Below, one piece after another: positions 14,787 to 22,325 of a stretch of DNA of 35,394 nucleotides. Position 1 is the first letter of the stretch. Each line of letters opens with the position of its first letter. This DNA is from Patescibacteria group bacterium (lineage in GTDB: Bacteria > Patescibacteriota > Microgenomatia > UBA1406 > GWC2-37-13). The DNA lies in assembly GCA_023380935.1 (NCBI GenBank), contig JAMCST010000004.1, positions 1 to 35,394 of the forward strand, written 5' to 3'. The position numbers and the translations under genes were made by a program. The notes beneath the pieces were generated by a model. That model worked only from the letters and a program-made list of their open reading frames with translations, was not told the DNA's origin and did no database searches.

Positions 14787-15976
14787 AATACTTCATCAAG
14801 ACGTTCGGCTGTCAGCAGAACTGGGCTGATTCGGAACGGATTGCTCGCCAGCTACACCGACGGGCGATGCGGCCGGCCAAGGAGTTGTCCGATGCCGATT
14901 ATGTCGTCATCAACACCTGCATGATAAGGAAGTCGGCCGAAAACCGGGCATACGGATTAGTAAACAACCTCTCGCAGGTAAAGCAACGGCGCCCGCTCAA
15001 GATCATTCTGACCGGTTGTCTGGTCGGGTTGGCTTATAAAGACAAAAGCGGCCGGTATTTGCGCCGGCTCAGGACAATCCTGCCGGCGGTGGACGAGTTC
15101 CTGCCCATCGAGGAGGTGGGGTTTGATTGGGCTCCGCTGCGCACCGATGCCGTCCACGCCTGGGTACCGATTAGCCAGGGCTGTAATAATTTCTGCACCT
15201 ACTGCGTTGTCCCGTTCACCCGGGGCCGGGAAATCAGCCGGCCGTTCGAACAGATTGTCGCGGAATGCCGCCAGCTCATCGCCGCCGGCTACCAAAAAGT
15301 TACGCTGCTTGGCCAGAACGTTAACTCTTACGGAAGCGACCTGGTCGGACAAAAAACCAACCAGACGAATCGAACCGAGGCGCTGATCCGCGCCCGGCAC
15401 CTTAAACCGGTTTACGTCAAACACCTGGGCCGGCTGCGCATCCCGACGCTATTTCCGTTTCTGCTTGATGAGGTAGCCCGGATGGGGTTTGCCGAGGTGA
15501 ACTTTCTTTCCTCCAACCCCTGTGACTTTTCCGACGAACTGATCGCGGTGATCGCCCGCCACCCCAACATTGGCCGCACCATTCATCTGCCGTTGCAGTC
15601 GGGTGACGACCGGATGCTGAAAAAAATGAACCGCTGGTACACGACCAAACAGTACCTGAGACTGGTCGCCAAACTCAAACGCCAGATTCCCGGCCTGAAG
15701 CTGACCACCGACATTATTGTCGGCTTTTGCGGCGAAACCGAGGCGCAGTTTAACCAGACCGTTTCCGTCTGCAAGACAGTCGGTTTTGCCAAAGCCTATG
15801 TCTCCATGTACTCCCCGCGCCCGGCCACGGCGGCCCAACGGGTGATGCCGGACGACATTCCCCATCCGGTGAAAAAACGACGCTGGCAAATTTTGGAGGA
15901 TCTTATTAATCAACCGCAGCTGAAAAAGCGGAAAAAAACCTCAAACCAGGACGGATCTGCTATAATTTCTCTATGA
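14783..15976 (+). CDS. MiaB-like radical SAM methylthiotransferase without TRAM domain
   Basis: A 397-residue enzyme. N-terminal UPF0004 domain has three cluster Cys (C10 in FGCQQN, C46 in NTCMIRKSA, C79 in TGCLVG). The radical SAM triad C134/C138/C141 lies in CNNFCTYC, followed by PFTRGREISRP, TLLGQNVNSYG and HLPLQSGDDRMLKKMNR. It would thiomethylate tRNA (ms2i6A37-type) using two 4Fe-4S clusters. MiaB proteins usually end in a ~65-residue TRAM RNA-binding domain; here the chain stops soon after the SAM domain in a basic tail. An insertion follows QNVNSYG. It overlaps both neighbours by 4 nt (ATGA). Confidence 0.88.
   Translation: MKYFIKTFGCQQNWADSERIARQLHRRAMRPAKELSDADYVVINTCMIRKSAENRAYGLVNNLSQVKQRRPLKIILTGCLVGLAYKDKSGRYLRRLRTILPAVDEFLPIEEVGFDWAPLRTDAVHAWVPISQGCNNFCTYCVVPFTRGREISRPFEQIVAECRQLIAAGYQKVTLLGQNVNSYGSDLVGQKTNQTNRTEALIRARHLKPVYVKHLGRLRIPTLFPFLLDEVARMGFAEVNFLSSNPCDFSDELIAVIARHPNIGRTIHLPLQSGDDRMLKKMNRWYTTKQYLRLVAKLKRQIPGLKLTTDIIVGFCGETEAQFNQTVSVCKTVGFAKAYVSMYSPRPATAAQRVMPDDIPHPVKKRRWQILEDLINQPQLKKRKKTSNQDGSAIISL
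15958..15966 (+). promoter_or_regulatory. Extended -10 of rfbB
   Basis: TGC-TATAAT ends 6 nt before ATG 15973 and lies inside the last codons of the MiaB-like gene. No -35 match. Confidence 0.55.
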
Positions 15977-16992
15977 AAATCCTGGTGACCGGAGGTGCGG
16001 GCTTTATCGGCGCCAACTTCATTATTTACTGGCTGAAACGCCATCCCCACGACCAGATCATCAACCTGGACAAACTTACTTATGCCGGCAACCTGGAAAA
16101 TCTTAGCGGCGTCGAGAACAATCCCCATTACCGGTTCGTCCATGGCGACATCTGCGACCGCCCGCTGGTCGACCGGCTGGTCGCCAAGGTGGATGTGATC
16201 CTTCATTTTGCCGCCGAGTCGCATGTCGACCGTTCAATCATTGACCCGGCCCCGTTTGTCAAAACCAATATCGAAGGCACCTACGTACTGTTGGAGGCGG
16301 CGCGGAAAAACGGAAAAAAACGCTTTCATCACATTTCCACCGACGAGGTATTTGGTGCGTTGCCGCTGAACACCGCCGAAAAATTTACCCCACAAACTCC
16401 CTATCGTCCCCACAGCCCTTATTCCGCTTCCAAAGCGGCTTCGGACCACCTGGTGCGCGCCTATCACGATACTTTCGCGCTTCCGATTACCATCTCCAAC
16501 TGTTCAAATAACTTCGGGCCGTATCAGTTTCCGGAAAAACTGATCGCCTTAGCCGTCACTAATCTGATCGAGGATAAGTCGGTACCGGTCTACGGCGACG
16601 GCCTTTACGTACGCGACTGGCTTTATGTCGAGGACCACTGCGAAGCCATCGACCTGATCGTACATAAAGGCACGATCGGCGAGACCTATTTGTTGGGCGC
16701 GCTAAGCGATCAATCGCCGCAACGCACCAACCTCGACATAATCAAACAGATCATAAAGATGATGGGGAAAGAGGAAGGGGTCATCAGCTTCGTTCAAGAC
16801 CGACCCGGTCACGACCGGCGTTATGCCATCGACTGGTCGGCCACCGCCGCAACGCTCGGCTGGCGGCCGCGCCACCGCTTTGATGAGGCATTGCAGCTTA
16901 CGCTTGCCTGGTACCAGGACCACCAAAACTGGTGGAAACGCGTCAAAACCGGCGCCTACCGGGACTATTACCAAAAGCAGTACCAATCTTAA
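15973..16992 (+). CDS. rfbB: dTDP-glucose 4,6-dehydratase
   Basis: A 339-residue extended SDR. NAD-binding GGAGFIG (7-13), LDKLTYAGNLENL typical of RmlB, HFAAESHVDRSI, STDEVFG, and YSASKAASD with the catalytic Tyr and Lys. It makes dTDP-4-keto-6-deoxyglucose, the second step to dTDP-rhamnose. An RmlD-like gene follows 3 nt downstream; RmlA and RmlC are not in this window and would have to be elsewhere. Confidence 0.95.
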   Translation: MKILVTGGAGFIGANFIIYWLKRHPHDQIINLDKLTYAGNLENLSGVENNPHYRFVHGDICDRPLVDRLVAKVDVILHFAAESHVDRSIIDPAPFVKTNIEGTYVLLEAARKNGKKRFHHISTDEVFGALPLNTAEKFTPQTPYRPHSPYSASKAASDHLVRAYHDTFALPITISNCSNNFGPYQFPEKLIALAVTNLIEDKSVPVYGDGLYVRDWLYVEDHCEAIDLIVHKGTIGETYLLGALSDQSPQRTNLDIIKQIIKMMGKEEGVISFVQDRPGHDRRYAIDWSATAATLGWRPRHRFDEALQLTLAWYQDHQNWWKRVKTGAYRDYYQKQYQS

Positions 16993-16995
16993 TTC

Positions 16996-17823
16996 ATGTT
17001 AACAGTCGCAGTCACCGGTGCTTCGGGCCTAATCGGATCCCGGCTGGTCGAACAGCTATCTGACCGGGTCCGCTTCCTGCCGATCCAGCAAGAACAGTGT
17101 GACATCACCGACCAGGACGCGGTCTGGCGGGCTCTCAAAGACGTACGGTTTGACCTACTGCTTCATCTGGCGGCCTACACCAACGTCGACCAGGCGGAAA
17201 CCGCCCGCGCCCTGGTTTGGAAAGTCAACGTGGACGGCACCAAACATCTGCTGGCCGCCGCCCGTCAAAAAAACAAAGGTTTCATCTACGTCTCCACCGG
17301 CTTTGTTTTTGACGGAAAAAAAGAACATGTCCCTTTTACCGAAAACTCAACACCGCACCCGATCTGTTACTACGGCCAGAGCAAGTATGCCGGAGAACAG
17401 GTGGTCGCCGGCCAGGCGATGATCGTGCGCCTGGATTATCCTTACGGCCACTCGCCGGCGGCCAAACCGGACTTCGTCACCGCCATCAGAAAACGTCTCC
17501 AGGCAAACCAGACCGTCACCATGGTTAACGACTCCATGATCACCCCGACGCTGATTGACGACCTGATCGGCCGGCTCGGTTTCCTGATGCAGCACTATAC
17601 GCCGGAGATCTTCCATTTGGTCGGGAGCGATAGTTTGAGCCCGCTCCAGGCCGGCCGGGCGATTGCCGCCGCCTTTCATCTCGACCGGACACTGATCCAA
17701 CCGACCAGTTACCGGGAGTTTTTCCGGGGCCGGGCCAAACGGCCGCAGTTTTCCGTCATCCGGTCGACGAAAAACCCCGGTTATCCGATGCACGCTTTCG
17801 CCGACGGATTACGTTTGCTATAA
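16996..17823 (+). CDS. rfbD: dTDP-4-dehydrorhamnose reductase-like SDR
   Basis: A 275-residue SDR with VTGASGLIGSRL (NAD(P) site), DITDQDAVWRAL, DLLLHLAAYTNVDQAE (RmlD hallmark), VSTGFVFDGKK and YYGQSKYAGEQ with the catalytic YxxxK. It probably reduces dTDP-4-keto-rhamnose to dTDP-rhamnose, consistent with rfbB next to it. RmlC, needed between the two, is not seen, so an alternative deoxysugar product is possible. The start is 3 nt after the rfbB stop, without a visible Shine-Dalgarno or good -10. Confidence 0.82.
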   Translation: MLTVAVTGASGLIGSRLVEQLSDRVRFLPIQQEQCDITDQDAVWRALKDVRFDLLLHLAAYTNVDQAETARALVWKVNVDGTKHLLAAARQKNKGFIYVSTGFVFDGKKEHVPFTENSTPHPICYYGQSKYAGEQVVAGQAMIVRLDYPYGHSPAAKPDFVTAIRKRLQANQTVTMVNDSMITPTLIDDLIGRLGFLMQHYTPEIFHLVGSDSLSPLQAGRAIAAAFHLDRTLIQPTSYREFFRGRAKRPQFSVIRSTKNPGYPMHAFADGLRLL

Positions 17824-17824
17824 T
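17816..17824 (+). promoter_or_regulatory. Extended -10 overlapping the rfbD stop
   Basis: TGC-TATAAT includes the TAA stop of the upstream gene (17821-17823); 8 nt to ATG 17833. An in-frame TTG at 17824 overlaps the hexamer and is rejected as start. Confidence 0.55.
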
Positions 17825-17832
17825 TGATTTTT

Positions 17833-19134
17833 ATGACCATTACTTTTATCGGTCACGGTTATGTCGGACTGGTGACCGCCTGTGTGTTTGCGGATTTCGG
17901 TAACGAAGTTTATGTCATCGGCCACACTCCAACCAAGATCGCCCGGCTGAAACAGGGCGATCCGATCATCTACGAACCTGGCCTGAAAGAACTGTTAGAG
18001 AAAAATATCAAGGCGCACCGGCTTCATTTCACCGTCAAGTACGAAGAGGCGATCAGTCGATCGGAGATCGTTTTTATCACCGTCGGCACCCCACCCAAGG
18101 CCAACGGCGAGGCCGATCTGTCTCAGGTGATGAACGTGGCGGAACAGATTGCCCCGCATCTCAAAAACGACCTGACGGTGGTGTCGTGCAAAAGCACCGT
18201 ACCGGTCGGCACCAACCTGCGCATCGAGGCATTACTCTCGAGGAAAAAACCCGCCGCCGCCCGGGTGGCGGTCGCCTCCTGTCCGGAGTTTCTGCGTGAA
18301 GGCTCGGCCATCGACGACACGATCAACGCCGACCGGGTGGTAATCGGGTCAAACTCGCCGGAGGCCAAACATCTGTTGCTTAAACTGCATGAGCCGATCG
18401 CTGGCAAACGCGTCCTTACCGATCTGGCTTCGGCCGAACTGATCAAGTATACGGCCAATGCCATTTTGGCCAACAAGATTTCTTTCGCCAACCTGATCTC
18501 GTTTTTTTGCGAAACCACCGGCGCCGACGTCGAGGACGTTCTGGACGCCGTCGGTCTTGATAAACGCATCGGCCGCATCTTCATGAATCCGGGCGTCGGT
18601 TACGGCGGTTCGTGTTTTCCCAAAGACGTCAAGGCGCTGATCAGCATCGGCCAACAGCACCAGATCGACGTCGAGATGCTCAAGGCAATTGACACGATCA
18701 ACAGCCAAACCCGGACCAATTTCCTCAAAAAAGTGGAACAAAATCTGGACGGCAATACCGTGGCCATCTGGGGACTGAGCTTTAAGCCAAACACCGATGA
18801 CATCCGTTTTGCTCCGTCACTGGCGGTGGTAGCCACCCTGTTAAAACGCGGACTGCATCTGAGAGTGTTTGATCCGGTGGCCATGGACAATTTCCGCAAA
18901 CAATTCACCCAACCGCAGTTGACCTACAGCAAAAACGCCTATGAAGCGGTAAAAGACAGCGATGCCCTCTTGATCCTTACCGAATGGAACGAATTCCGCC
19001 AGGTAGACTTGAAAAAAGTCCGGTCACTGATGCGGCGTCCGCTAATCATTGACGGTAGGAATATTTACAAGCCGGCCGTGATGAAAGAATTGGGATTTCA
19101 ATATATTTCTACTGGCCGTCAACCCATACTATGA
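17833..19134 (+). CDS. ugd: UDP-glucose 6-dehydrogenase
   Basis: A 433-residue enzyme oxidising UDP-glucose to UDP-glucuronate with two NAD+. GHGYVGLVTA at the N-terminus, CKSTVPVGT, PEFLREGSAIDD, KYTANAILANKISFAN, and GVGYGGSCFPKD with the catalytic Cys 261; the C-terminal domain has WGLSFKPNTDDIRFAPS. Full length and apparently active. Its TGA overlaps the ATG of the decarboxylase that uses its product, so the pair is probably coupled. Confidence 0.96.
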   Translation: MTITFIGHGYVGLVTACVFADFGNEVYVIGHTPTKIARLKQGDPIIYEPGLKELLEKNIKAHRLHFTVKYEEAISRSEIVFITVGTPPKANGEADLSQVMNVAEQIAPHLKNDLTVVSCKSTVPVGTNLRIEALLSRKKPAAARVAVASCPEFLREGSAIDDTINADRVVIGSNSPEAKHLLLKLHEPIAGKRVLTDLASAELIKYTANAILANKISFANLISFFCETTGADVEDVLDAVGLDKRIGRIFMNPGVGYGGSCFPKDVKALISIGQQHQIDVEMLKAIDTINSQTRTNFLKKVEQNLDGNTVAIWGLSFKPNTDDIRFAPSLAVVATLLKRGLHLRVFDPVAMDNFRKQFTQPQLTYSKNAYEAVKDSDALLILTEWNEFRQVDLKKVRSLMRRPLIIDGRNIYKPAVMKELGFQYISTGRQPIL

Positions 19135-20078
19135 AAGTGATTATTGCCGGCGGGGCGGGTTTTATCGGTTCAAATCTTACCGATTACTTTATCAACCGTC
19201 ACGCCACGGTCACGGTGATCGACAACCTGATCACCGGCAAAAAAACCAATCTGGAACAGTGGCACGCCCATCCCCGGCTGCGCTTCATCGAGACCGACGT
19301 CTGTGACCTGGACATTTCCGTTTTGCCCAAAGCCGACCGCGTCTACCACCTGGCTTCGCCCGCCTCGCCGATCCAGTACAAAAAACACCCGCTCATGACG
19401 ATGCGCGCCAACAGTACCGGTACGGAGAGATTGCTGGAGTTTTGTCGCCGGTCCGGTAGTCAACCTTTTATTTTCACCTCAACTTCGGAGGTATACGGAG
19501 ACCCGCTTGTCCACCCCCAGGTGGAGAGCTATTGGGGCAACGTCAATCCGGTCGGCGTCCGCTCCTGCTACGACGAGAGCAAACGTTATGCCGAGGCCCT
19601 GGCGGTTAATTACCAACGCAAATACCGACTCGACGTCCGCATTGCCCGTCTTTTTAACACCTACGGTCCGCGCATGGAAAAAAACGACGGCCGGGTCGTC
19701 TCCAACTTCATCATGCAAGCCATCACCCAACAGCCGATTACCATCTACGGCGACGGCCAACAGACCCGGTCTTTCTGTTATGTCGACGACATGGTTAACG
19801 CCCTGGCGGCGTTGGGCGATCAGGAAAAACTCTCCGAAACGATCATCAACCTCGGCAATCCTCACGAAATCACGATCAGTCAACTGGCCACCATCATCAA
19901 AACCCTCACCGGTTCCCGCTCGAAGATCGTCACTCAACCGATTGGCGCCGACGACCCAAAAAAACGCCAGCCCGACATTACCAAGGCCAAACGTTACCTG
20001 AACTGGCAACCGACCATCGGCCTGGAAACCGGCCTGAAAAAAACCATTGCCTATTTTCAAAACCATTACCGGAACTAG
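19131..20078 (+). CDS. uxs: UDP-glucuronate decarboxylase (UDP-xylose synthase)
   Basis: A 315-residue extended SDR: GGAGFIGSNL (7-16), VYHLASPASPIQYKKHP, STSEVYGDP, ESYWGNVNPVGVRSCYDES with the YxxxK pair (CYDESKR), ARLFNTYGPRM. This combination is characteristic of UDP-glucuronate decarboxylases, which give UDP-xylose (or the 4-keto-arabinose intermediate). With ugd directly upstream, UDP-glucose to UDP-xylose is encoded in two overlapping genes. The gene symbol is descriptive. Confidence 0.92.
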   Translation: MKVIIAGGAGFIGSNLTDYFINRHATVTVIDNLITGKKTNLEQWHAHPRLRFIETDVCDLDISVLPKADRVYHLASPASPIQYKKHPLMTMRANSTGTERLLEFCRRSGSQPFIFTSTSEVYGDPLVHPQVESYWGNVNPVGVRSCYDESKRYAEALAVNYQRKYRLDVRIARLFNTYGPRMEKNDGRVVSNFIMQAITQQPITIYGDGQQTRSFCYVDDMVNALAALGDQEKLSETIINLGNPHEITISQLATIIKTLTGSRSKIVTQPIGADDPKKRQPDITKAKRYLNWQPTIGLETGLKKTIAYFQNHYRN

Positions 20079-20087
20079 GTCCAAATT

Positions 20088-21197
20088 ATGCGCAAAACCG
20101 TCATTGTCATTCCCACCTATAACGAAAAAGGCAACGTGGAAAGGATGATTGAAGCCATTTTCTCCGAAGCCGAAACCATTCCCAACTGGGAAATCCACGT
20201 TTTGGTGGTCGACAGTTTTTCTCCCGACGGAACGAACCGGATTGTCGTTGGTCTCCGGAAACGTTACCCCAACCTGCACTTGATCGAAGCTCCAAAAGCT
20301 GGCCTGGGCAGGGCCTATACCGCCGGCTTTCGCTTTGCGCTGGACAAACTTCATGCCTATCTGCTATTCGAAATGGACGCGGACCTTTCCCATAATCCGC
20401 ACATGATCAAAGCTTTTTTGGAACAGATCGAGGCCGGCGCCGATTTGGTGATCGGTTCGCGATACATTAAAAACGGTTCGATCCCCAGCGACTGGGGGTG
20501 GCACCGGAAACTGTTCTCGGTGGCGGGCAACCTGATCGTGCGCTTTGGTTTTATGCAACCAAAGGTCACGGACTGGACCAACGGATACCGGGCGATCAAG
20601 GCCTGGGTGATAAAAAACGCCTTCGACCACATTAGCAATTACTCGGGCTATGTATTCCAGATTGCTTTGCTGGACAGCGCGCTAAAAAGCGGGGCGCGCC
20701 TCAGCGAGATACCGTGCCGCTTCCAGGACCGTAAAGTCGGCCAGTCAAAGATCAACTCGATCGAATACATCGTCAACATTCTTCTTTATGTCTTCAGCCA
20801 TTCGGCCTTTATCAAATTCGTCATCGTCGGCCTGATCGGGTTCGGGATCGATTTCGGCATTTCCTATCTGTTGATCGAAAAAGCCCACTGGATCGTCTGG
20901 AAAGCCACGTTGACCAGTACCGAGATCGCGATCGTCTCCAACTTTCTTCTCAACAACTTTTGGTCCTTTGCCCATAAAAAACTGGATTATACCCCGCTTA
21001 ATTATTTGTGGAACTTCATCAAGTTCAACCTCATCTCGTCCGGTTCGGTGGTCATCCAGACCCTGGGCATCACCGCGGCCGTGGCGTTATTTGGGAAACC
21101 GCTTTGGTATGTTTACAAAGTCCTGATTATCGCCTTGGTCATTATCCCTTATTCCTATGTCCTCTACAATAAAATAATCTGGAAGGAGAAAAAGTGA
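20088..21197 (+). CDS. Polyprenyl-phosphate sugar synthase (DPM1-like GT2) fused to GtrA
   Basis: A 369-residue two-domain protein. Residues 1-235 are a DPM1-like GT2 domain: VIVIPTYNEKGN, FEMDADLSHNP (DxD metal site), IGSRYIKNGS, TDWTNGYRA. Residues ~240-365 form four membrane helices of GtrA type (FIKFVIVGLIGFGIDFGIS, LLNNFWSF). It would load mannose or glucose onto a polyprenyl phosphate, with GtrA aiding flipping or anchoring. The usual VVDDxSPDGT is VVDSFSPDGT here, losing the second Asp. The product could be donor for the GT-C enzyme at 10723 (inference). Confidence 0.88.
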   Translation: MRKTVIVIPTYNEKGNVERMIEAIFSEAETIPNWEIHVLVVDSFSPDGTNRIVVGLRKRYPNLHLIEAPKAGLGRAYTAGFRFALDKLHAYLLFEMDADLSHNPHMIKAFLEQIEAGADLVIGSRYIKNGSIPSDWGWHRKLFSVAGNLIVRFGFMQPKVTDWTNGYRAIKAWVIKNAFDHISNYSGYVFQIALLDSALKSGARLSEIPCRFQDRKVGQSKINSIEYIVNILLYVFSHSAFIKFVIVGLIGFGIDFGISYLLIEKAHWIVWKATLTSTEIAIVSNFLLNNFWSFAHKKLDYTPLNYLWNFIKFNLISSGSVVIQTLGITAAVALFGKPLWYVYKVLIIALVIIPYSYVLYNKIIWKEKK

Positions 21198-21207
21198 AGA
21201 CTCGGCT

Positions 21208-22095
21208 TTATTGTTTTTCGGCGTATTGACCCGATATCCATCCGGTGTTCTTTCCGTCGTATTTGATCTGGTACCAACCGCTCTGCTCGTCCAGCAGGGT
21301 GAATTTGTCGCCCGGTTTGACCTGGGCCTCCTCCGAAGCTTCAACGGATGGCTCGGCGCGCACGCGCAGAAAGCCGGTCGGCGTATCTTTGATTACGATG
21401 GTGGTACTGCCGGCCGCCGCGCTGCTGCTGGACGAAGAGGAACCGGCACTGGCGCTGGCGGTTTTGTCGCCGGCATTGGTCTCGGCAACCTTGGGCATCT
21501 GACTGGGATCGATCGCCAGCTTAAACTTGGCGCTTACCTGATAGCCGGCCGTCACGTTGACTTTTTGGGTTCTCCGGAAAAATCCGGGCATGAAAACCGA
21601 CAATTCATGGTCGCCGCGGGTGACGTCACTTAACACTACCGGTGCCACCCCTTTTTCGTCGTTATCCAGATAAACAATGGCCCCCTGGGGATCGGTCTCC
21701 ACCATCACTTCGCCGTAGTTGCTGTTCTTGGGCGGCTGCTTCATCTTGGTGGCGGTAAAGATTTCGCCGGCTGAAGTTACGTCGGAACTGCCCAGCTCCA
21801 TATTGACGACGGTCAGGGTGTTTTTGTAAATTTTGATTTTTCCCTGCCACGAGGCGGTCTCGGTCGCCGTTCCCTCGGGAATCAACTTTAACAGGTATTC
21901 GCCGACCTTATATTGACTGTCAAAGGCGGTTTTTCCTATGGCCACGTTATCCATAAAAACACTCGCCTCGGGCGAGGCGGTGATGCGCAGCTGTCCCAGT
22001 TCGTTCTGTTTATTATTCAGCCAAAGGAAACGCGCCGCGACAAATCCGGCAAACAGAAGGAGCAGAACGAACAGAAGAATTAACTTCCCTTTCAT
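21208..22095 (-). CDS. Membrane-anchored PEGA-repeat protein with C-terminal SH3 domain
   Basis: A 295-residue protein. An N-terminal hydrophobic helix (~4-26) acts as uncleaved anchor, without a lipobox. Two PEGA domains follow: GQLRITASPEASVFMDN (~35) and GEVMVETDPQGAIVYLDN (~128), the latter with FMPGFFRRT. A Ser/Ala-rich linker (~215-235) leads to a bacterial SH3-like domain with LRVRAEPS and WYQIKYDGKNTGWISGQYA. PEGA and SH3b modules are typical of surface proteins that bind cell wall or glycan. I chose ATG 22095 over an upstream in-frame start because a -35/-10 pair ends 7 nt before it. It is convergent with the GtrA fusion. Confidence 0.8.
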   Translation of the reverse strand: MKGKLILLFVLLLLFAGFVAARFLWLNNKQNELGQLRITASPEASVFMDNVAIGKTAFDSQYKVGEYLLKLIPEGTATETASWQGKIKIYKNTLTVVNMELGSSDVTSAGEIFTATKMKQPPKNSNYGEVMVETDPQGAIVYLDNDEKGVAPVVLSDVTRGDHELSVFMPGFFRRTQKVNVTAGYQVSAKFKLAIDPSQMPKVAETNAGDKTASASAGSSSSSSSAAAGSTTIVIKDTPTGFLRVRAEPSVEASEEAQVKPGDKFTLLDEQSGWYQIKYDGKNTGWISGQYAEKQ

Positions 22096-22102
22096 ACCCA
22101 AT

Positions 22103-22131
22103 ATTCTAGGCCAGTTTTCGTCCGGATGCAA
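22103..22131 (-). promoter_or_regulatory. Promoter of the PEGA/SH3 gene
   Basis: TTGCAT (22131-22126), 17-nt spacer, TAGAAT (22108-22103) on the minus strand, 7 nt before ATG 22095: leaderless geometry. Confidence 0.6.
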
Positions 22132-22148
22132 GAACATTTCCTTTCCGG

Positions 22149-22176
22149 TTGACAAACTAAAACGCACCAGTATAAT
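22149..22176 (+). promoter_or_regulatory. Strong promoter of the 22185 small unit
   Basis: TTGACA (22149-22154), 16-nt spacer, TATAAT (22171-22176): both hexamers are perfect consensus, the best promoter in the window. ATG 22185 follows after 8 nt. Confidence 0.8.
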
Positions 22177-22184
22177 TGTTTGTT

Positions 22185-22256
22185 ATGCAAAGAACACTAT
22201 CAACCGTTTCAGCCAGGCGTAGGATCAGCGGGGAAGATAGTGTTTTGATTGAGTAA
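22185..22256 (+). CDS. Possible 23-residue leaderless peptide, Arg-rich
   Basis: ATG 8 nt after a consensus -10, reading MQRTLSTVSARRRISGED then SVLIE and TAA. Three consecutive Arg codons (AGG CGT AGG, 22215-22223) sit in the loop of the 11-bp stem, and a fourth Arg is codon 3. The stop lies 21 nt before an intrinsic terminator. Downstream genes include argS. An amino-acid-responsive leader peptide is one explanation; chance ORF inside a structured RNA is another. No homologue recognised. Confidence 0.35.
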   Translation: MQRTLSTVSARRRISGEDSVLIE

Positions 22257-22277
22257 AATCAGCAAAAACCTTATCCG

Positions 22278-22305
22278 CCCCGGGCAAAATGCTCGGGGTT
22301 TTTTT
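22278..22305 (+). terminator. Intrinsic terminator before the 22326 GNAT gene
   Basis: CCCCGGGCA (22278-22286), AAA loop, TGCTCGGGG (22290-22298): 9 bp with one G-U, followed by seven T (22299-22305). It ends 20 nt before the next ATG. CGGGG at 22229-22233 could pair with its 5' arm (CCCCG), a weak antiterminator candidate. Confidence 0.85.
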
Positions 22306-22325
22306 ATTTGTTAAAAAAATAAACC

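Larger units (their letters stand above)
22183..22305 (+). ncRNA. Short structured transcript or attenuator leader
   Basis: From the start site near 22183 to the terminator U-run is ~120 nt. An 11-bp stem pairs AGAACACTATC (22191-22201) with GATAGTGTTTT (22236-22246), one G-U included, around a 34-nt loop with a possible inner CCGTT/AGCGG stem. A second hairpin TGATT/AATCA closes at 22246-22261, then the terminator. The 3' arm GATAG...GATT can also pair imperfectly with AATCAG...CTTATC downstream, an alternative fold. It could be an independent small RNA, or the leader of the GNAT gene 20 nt further on. No known RNA family is recognised. Confidence 0.5.

Noticed and set aside
22203-22240. SRP (4.5S) RNA core suggested by CAGG and a GGGGAA stretch in the 22183-22305 transcript
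   Set aside because: The apical tetraloop with its closing stem and the symmetric CAGG/AGCAGC loop cannot be formed; the outer 11-bp stem does not close the molecule as in SRP RNA.
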